Position numbers and translations under genes: made by a program
Part shown: piece after piece, positions 58,165 through 64,000 of the stretch
Numbering within the stretch: position 1 is the first letter of the stretch
Layout: every line of letters starts with the position of its first letter
DNA from: Eretmocerus hayati
Lineage: Eukaryota > Arthropoda > Insecta > Hymenoptera > Aphelinidae
Direction: 5' to 3'
NCBI GenBank assembly: GCA_029851415.1
Contig: CM056743.1
Location: 96,880,501 to 96,944,500 of the forward strand
DNA: 64,000 nt
Notes under the pieces: model-generated
The model's input: only the letters and a program-made list of their open reading frames with translations
Databases searched by the model: none
What the model was told of the DNA's origin: nothing

Positions 58165-59960
58165 ATGGGCGACACCACCTGCCACATATGCAACACCAAC
58201 CTGCGTCATGGCAGCAAGCAATGCAGCACCTGCAAACGGTTCGTCCACACAAAATGTTCAAAAACATCGAACAACAAGTGGTTCTGCATAGCGTGTCACG
58301 AGGTGAGCAGAAAATCATACAAAATAGCGTCGCCGGGCGCCATTGAGCAGACGGCTTCGTCTGCTCGGCGCAGCACTACGGAGCACGTCAGAGAGAGAGA
58401 GAGATGGAGAATACCGGCTTGCGCACTAGTGTGAGTGGCTTGCCTGCCACTACACAGACTCGGCTCAGCTCTCGCAGCAAGGTGGGGACATCTCCCCCTG
58501 CCCCGCGGACCATTACCACCGGCCGCGGCGAGAAGCCCCCTACCACCAGTGGCTCTACTCCCGTCGGGAGGACCGATGGACAGCGGATGTCGTCTGCTGC
58601 ATCACCAACTGGCAGCGGTGGCAGCACCTCAGCACTTACCGCTCGTGGCGCGCAAATTCAAACAGAAGCCATCGGCGCATCCCAGCCATTACTCTTATCA
58701 ACATCTTCTGAGGATGGTCGTGGGATATTCCAAGACGGGAGCGGAAGAACACCAGTCCAGCCAACCACTCCAGCAACAACGCCAGCACCGGGAATTCTTA
58801 GAGATAAGTGGGTTTTGATTTTGCAGAGTACTCTGGATCGCTTTTCTCAACAAAATGACTTTACTCAGAACCGGCTCGACGAAATAATGTCCCTCTTAAA
58901 CCGACGTGAGGCTGCCATCTCCTCTCCGCCACCCACACCAGCAGTGAGTGCGGAGAGTGCTCAACTGTTAGCGCGCATGTCGTCTCTGGAGGAACTCATA
59001 GAGAAGCAAAACTCCAAGCTGGAGGAGTTTCGTCTAGACCGTGAGCTGCTTCTTGAGGAAATTACTTCGATGAAAAGCCAGATCTCCCATCTGACTGATC
59101 TTTTGAAAGACGACCAGGGCACTCTGCGAAAATCTAATGTTAGTAATGAAATTAAGTCTTCCATTTCTGAGCTTCCACATCAATCCTCCGGGCCAGATCC
59201 TCAAGTTCGAACGGATTTTTCTAACCATTCACGTGCTGGGCGGCGGAGCACTGAACTCAGGGGTGAAGGTCTTGAGTGCAGCCAACTAATTATCACTGGT
59301 GCTTTGAAAAAAGACTCTACTGCCTCGGAGGATGAGGTACGTAATATTTCCTTCGCAGTACTCAAGTCCATTCTTCCCTCGCTGGAGAGGGAGAACATTT
59401 CTGATGTTCGTGTTCTGCAGCCCGGGCACGTGTCCGGAAGGACGAGTCCGAAACGTAACTACAGATCACCCGATTCATCGCCCCGAGCCTCGGTCATCCG
59501 CTCACGTTCTGTTCCATCCTGCGTAGTCCAACTCTCGTGCAGTCGTCTAGTCAGGGAGGTGATTAGAGCCAAGCGCTCGATTGCCAACAGTTATTTCACA
59601 ACTCATAACATCGAGCCCACATTGCTTGACCCTGAAGCGAAAGCCCATGTGCCGGACCGAAAGATTTACATCAATGAAATGCTACCTCGTGACAAATACA
59701 AGGAATATATTCAGCTGAGGCCACTTGCGCGAGGTCTAGGCTTCAAATATGTTTGGCACAGCGGTGGACGCTTTTGGGTCAGGCGTAGAAATGGCGAGAG
59801 AGCGCATGCGTTCGAGTCCCTCACTGAACTGCATGTCATTCAAATGGCGTGTCGAACAGCCCCAAGACCAAATCATGAGTCATCGGACAGTAGCCCGAAC
59901 AGTCCAACCGTTCCAGACCAGGTTACAGATTCTACAGCAGCATCAGCGGGAACTCCCTGA
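58165..59960 (+). pseudogene. LINE C ORF1 (PHD-like finger, coiled coil, nucleic-acid-binding C-terminus)
   Basis: Starts MGDTTCHICNTNL at ATG 58165 with a C4HC3 pattern (CHIC, CSTC, HTKC, CIAC) typical of the PHD-like finger in CR1/L2 ORF1 proteins. A slip in the GA repeat 58389-58402 shifts the reading to the 518-codon frame 58404-59960. This has a Ser/Thr/Pro/Gly-rich linker, a coiled coil (58960-59110, LLARMSSLEELIEKQNSKLE) and a C-terminal module with KIYINEMLPRDKY and FKYVWHSGGRFWVRR. Role: binds LINE RNA and forms the ribonucleoprotein. It ends in TGA followed by CTA, with ORF2 in the same frame. Confidence 0.85.
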
Positions 59961-62884
59961 CTAAATACGGATGCCGGAGAGTCAAAAGGGAGTGGTAGTT
60001 CCTTAAAGGCGGGGTTTATCAACCTTAACTCCTTAACAGATAAGATTGAGCACCTGCGCCTGCTCGTCGCTGCCGACCCCTCCTACCATCTTTTCGGGGT
60101 AGCTGAGTCGTGGCTCGATGAGTTTGTGGATGACAGTCTTGTTCAGGTCCCAGGTTTTTTGCTGTTACGGTAAGATCGTAACAGAAACGGTGGCGGGGTT
60201 GCTCTGTATGTGCGTAATGATTTCAAAGTGGAGAGGCTTGCCTCGTCTAATACTTCTGGTCCGGGGTGTCCTGGCATCCCCGAGTATTTGTTTTGCAGCG
60301 TACAGCAGGGTAACTCGCCATCGATTCTAGTAGGTGTGATTTATAGACCTCCAAAGGTTGCCATGCAGAAGGATGATGGGCTTTTCGGCTCATTACGCCG
60401 ACTGTGTGGAGATTTTAGCCACAAAGTTATTATGGGGGATCTGAACGCAGACTCGTTGGACACGGCTCATTCTGACACAAAGACATTGACCGCACTGACC
60501 GAAGAACTGTCCCTTCAGATTGTGCAGCACGGTGCGACTCATCAACACAATCCCAATGTGTCTCATAAATGGATCGACCATATGTACGTAGATGAAAATG
60601 ATACCGTCACCGACTTACAAAACAGACTACTGCCCAGTTTCGGCAAACACGCGGTCATCGACGTCACCATCAACGTCTTCACTCCTGCTCCGCCTGAAAA
60701 TTCCTTCACATACAGGGATTTCCGTAACATCACTCCGGAGCAGTTGAATGATCGCCTGCTTCGCTGTGACTGGACAGCGCTCAACAATGCTGAAATTAGT
60801 TTGGAAGATGCGATTAATTGCCTCAATGAAAACTTGAAAGTTGTATTAGATGAACTAGCGCCTGAAAAAACGATTTGCCCTCGTGAAGGCGACGCTCCTT
60901 GGATTGGTCCCGAGCTGAAAGGACTCATTAAGAAGCGAGATGCAACACGTAGGCGCTGGGAGCGAAACCAATGCAACCAGCGCAAGTGTTCTGATCTTCA
61001 GGATGAGTTCTTCCGGCTCAGTGAAGAGGTCGACGTGCGTATTGAGAAAGAGCGAAATTCCTTCATTCAAAGTCACCTTTCCGACGCTCTTGATCAACAT
61101 AAAAACATTTGGAAAGAAATGCGTAACCTCGGCCTCTTGCTCAGGAGCAAAGAAGAGGAGCTCCACGGCTTCACCCCGGACGAGTTGAACGCTCACTTTG
61201 CGGGAGTCTCTGTCTCACCTCGCGAGAATATAGAAGAAGCAATGGACGATGTAATGGTGGCTCCAGAAGAGGGCTTCGAATTCAAGCCAACCAATTTGAA
61301 TGAAGTAGTCCTTGCCATAAAACATTTCTCCTCACAGGCTCGCGGGGTAGATGGAATCCTTCAAAGCGTGATCGCGAAAGCTCTCCCGGCGATTGGTGAT
61401 CTTATTGTACATATTTTCAACTCCTTTTCCGCTCACAGCATCTTTCCTGAGACTTGGAAGCAAGCACAGCTGATTGCGCTAAAGAAGACTGTAGCTCCAT
61501 CATCAGTCTCGGACTTCCGTCCTATTGCGCTCTTGTGCTTCCTCTCCAAGGTTCTCGAAAAGATTGCACACGACCAAATCACGGAGTACTTGAAGGAAGA
61601 AAAATTATTAGATGGCTTCCAGGCTGGTTTCAGTCAACACCACAGTACCCAGACAGCTTTGCTGAAATTGACTGATGACATCAGATTAGGTATAGATAGG
61701 AAGAAGATCACCCTTTTACTACTCTTCGACTTCAGCGAAGCCTTTGACACGATATCACCAGCAAAACTTCTGAGTAAACTGCGATAACTTGGTTTCTCGC
61801 GTTCGGCACTCCTGCGGATCAAATCATATTTACAAGGTCGCACCCAGCTAGTCACCTCCAAGAATGGTAAATCTGATTGGCTCGCAACCAATCTGGGTGT
61901 TCCGCAGGGTTCTGTTCTCGGGCCCTTACTCTTTAGTTTGTACGTCAATGACTTACCTGGGCTACTGAACGGAAAGTCGGTAGATCATCTCTTTTACGCT
62001 GATGACCTCCAGATTTATCTCCAAATCGAGAAAAATAAGATCAGGGAGGGCATCGCTCGACTGGGAGAAATCGGACGACTGGTTGCTGATTGGGCTATGG
62101 GCTCCGGCCTGCGTTTCAACGCTGGTAAAAGGCAATCTTTTTCTCTTCCGAGAGGAATATCAAGGATCTGAAAAGGATGGATTTGCCAGGTGTTGAGATA
62201 CAGGATGGAGTTTTCGTTCCTTTCAGTGACACAGTCGTGAGTCTTGGTGTTGTATTAGACAGCGAATTATCGTGGAAACCGCAAATGAATCAAGTGACGA
62301 AGAAAGTCAACAGGGCCCTGTACGGTTTGCGGTTTTTCAGGGCATGCATCACCGGGTCTCTCCGAGTTCGACTGGTCGAGGCGTTAGTACAACCCCATCT
62401 AGACTATTGTACGGTCGTGTATCTTGACGCCACAGACGAACAGCGGCAACGGCTACAAAGACTAAACAACTCATTTGTGAGATACATTTTTGATCTTAGG
62501 AGAGACGAGCACATCACTCCGTTCAGGGAAAACTTGGATTGGCTGCGTACTGATTCGCGGCGAATGTACTTTGCAGGCATTATCATGTATAAGATCGTGC
62601 ACATGAGGGAACCTGGTTACCTGTCTGCAATGTTTACCAGGCACCAATCCGAGCGCCCCGTGCGGGGAGATGCACAAGAGCAGGAACCCAAAGTCCCCAA
62701 AGTGAGACTTGAATATGGAAGAAGATCTTTCCAAGTTCAATGCGCTCACTTCTGGAACTTTCTCCCTTCAGGCATTCGGCGAATTCAGAAGATCTCATTC
62801 TTCAAAGAAGCTTTGAAAGAGTTTCTCTTATCACAACCATCCCAGAAGATTGATGTGGATAACAAACAATACTTTAACCTCTAA
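59961..62884 (+). pseudogene. LINE C ORF2 (endonuclease and reverse transcriptase)
   Basis: Reads on in the ORF1 frame directly after the TGA. Seen: FINLNSLTDKIEHL and FGVAESWLD (endonuclease start), TAA at 60171, NGGGVALYVRNDF, LVGVIYRPPK, VIMGDLNAD, WIDHMYV, KHAVIDVTI. The RT follows with LLLLFDFSEAFDTI (motif A; usual Lys is Glu), TAA at 61785, GVPQGSVLGPLL, LFYADDLQIYLQ, a frameshift near 62130, then GVVLDSELSWKP and the C-terminal part to 62884. No Met lies between the TGA and the first TAA, so ORF2 has no obvious start of its own. Confidence 0.88.
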
Positions 62885-63253
62885 TAGGCTTGGGCTCTTT
62901 CCGATTAGGCTTTTAATTATAACTTAGTTATGCGTGGCCTTCCCGCCATTGACTGAAACATCTGTGATAATTTTCCGAGCCCACTGTCCTTTTATATGTA
63001 CAAAAATGTTTCATATTTTTTTGCTCCTTTTTTGCTATCTTTACCTGTATCAGAAATAGTGTAATTTGACTTTCTACGCACCTTGCAGTGCTTCAAAATG
63101 ACTAGTCACTTGATGTGATAATACAATGTCCTTGACCAAAACGACAAATTTCATGAATGTGATATATATTCATTATGAGTGATATATGTACCATATGTAA
63201 CAGAATTTTTAATTTTTGCCTCTGAGCAAATAAAGGATATCAATCAATCAATC
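62885..63253 (+). other. LINE C 3' UTR and tail
   Basis: Ends GCAAATAAAGGATATCAATCAATCAATC. AATAAA lies about 10 nt before the tail. Confidence 0.8.
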
Positions 63254-63610
63254 TCACTACCTCATTTCCATGTCTGGAGAACGAACACACACACACGCAC
63301 ATATAGATGCACAATGGCTAAGTAAAGTTATAATGTAGAAATCTCAGACTATTGCAAGAAAATTTTGTGTATGTCTCTCTTACTCTATTTACATGTCTAG
63401 AGGTCAAATCAAATAAGGATGCTGGATGCATCAAATTGATATTTTTCATTTGCAAATTAAGATATTCCACTCTGCAGTACAAGAATCAAAATTTCTGTCA
63501 TTACTTGTCACACAATCATTGTCTCCAACAATATCAATATTTGATGATTTGATGTAGTCAACAATCTCTACTCCAGCCGTACCTCTCATCCCACTCTTGA
63601 ACTCAGAGAC
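63254..63610. other. no gene recognised
   Basis: Short CA run near 63287-63300; nothing else recognised. Confidence 0.5.
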
Positions 63611-63898
63611 TTAGTCCGACAATTTACGCAGAAATTCACACTCCCTCTCCATTTTTCTTGCACGAAATGATTCAGCATCCTCAATTATGAAATTTGAGCA
63701 AACGTCATAGTATCTTCGATTCTTGAAACTGGAAAAGTACAAATCATCGATCCACAGTTCGAGATTTAGGGTATTGAATTGAAAGCGGGCGTCATAGACA
63801 CATTTCTGACACACTTCTTCTTCATGATAGAAATTGACATTAATTTTCGACTCTCCCGGTAATAGTTCGAAATCCTTAGAAACTCTTCGTGCTTTCTA
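63611..63898 (-). CDS. hypothetical protein or exon, partial
   Basis: About 95 codons open between a TAG near 63900 and TAG/TAA at 63611. Charged and protein-like (EEEVCQKCVYDARFQF, LWIDDLYFSSF, RKMERECEFLRKLSD). The CxxC pair could bind metal, but no domain is recognised. The first Met in this frame is at 63814. It could be an exon of a host gene continuing beyond the window, or an unrelated reading frame. Confidence 0.35.
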
Positions 63899-64000
63899 TG
63901 ACTGTAATTCCTCTTTCCTCTTTGTCTTACCACTGCTATCGAGAAAATGTACACAAATATATAACTCGTAACCCATTTTGAGGACCAGCTGATTCTGTCG

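Larger units (their letters stand above)
58165..63253 (+). mobile_element. CR1-like LINE copy C, nearly full length
   Basis: Carries ORF1 (58165-59960), ORF2 (59961-62884), a 3' UTR and a TCAATCAATC tail at 63240-63253. Same family as B and D, same strand. Lesions: a frameshift in a GA repeat, TAA at 60171, TAA at 61785, and a 4-nt net deletion near 62130. Most complete LINE in the window. Confidence 0.92.

Noticed and set aside
57340..58291. Long Ser/Leu-rich plus-strand frames before LINE C
   Set aside because: They cross the (CT)n microsatellite in more than one frame and have no domains; an artefact of simple repeat.

Overview
This window looks like a transposon-saturated stretch of an arthropod, most likely insect, nuclear genome. 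The evidence is the mix of element families (BEL/Pao, Ty1/copia and gypsy-like LTR retrotransposons, CR1-type LINEs with TCAATCAATC tails, an R1-like LINE fragment), the tRNA-Gly and half-tRNA-iMet primer sites, and the many microsatellites. No conserved single-copy host gene was recognised. The species cannot be named from sequence alone. No rRNA, credible tRNA gene, CRISPR array or bacterial operon was seen.

Layout. 1-510: minus-strand R1-like LINE reverse-transcriptase fragment. 1886-10130: nearly complete but broken minus-strand BEL/Pao element with both LTRs, a tRNA-Gly primer site and a GCATA target duplication. It splits an unidentified 157-codon reading frame and itself carries a 383-bp insertion. 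10485-12986: 2.5-kb foldback element with about 1-kb inverted arms. 14022-35028: two 0.6-kb LTR-like repeats in opposite orientation bracket a gypsy-like gag and protease remnant. A copia element (16799-33550) with a CTTTC target duplication is inserted in that remnant. The copia element is split by three further insertions: a TTAA-flanked DNA element (20562-22941), a 3'-truncated BEL/Pao element (25797-29765) and a CCCACACA-ended element (30360-32720). Removing each one restores the copia reading frame, so the order of insertion can be read directly.

36000-38600 is an unusual array of alternating inverted units. 39518-40760 is an ORF1-only 'half-LINE', and 41770-44640 a degenerate LINE on the minus strand. 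From 45 kb to the right end the DNA is dominated by plus-strand copies of one CR1-like LINE family: D at 45176-47560, B at 54190-57036 with an intact 841-aa ORF2 part, C at 58165-63253 with ORF1 and ORF2, and a 3'-tail fragment near 52.7-52.9 kb. Between them lie MITE-like foldbacks, a P-like MITE, a tandem pair of exon-like modules, and a retroelement 3'-to-3' junction whose inverted copy lies 16 kb away.

Most genes here are parts of selfish elements and nearly all are broken. The most notable points are the layered insertions, an in-frame UGA-CUA stop between ORF1 and ORF2 of LINE C (a known readthrough-type context), a spliceable intron inside the copia gag gene, and several foldback structures that fit no standard family.
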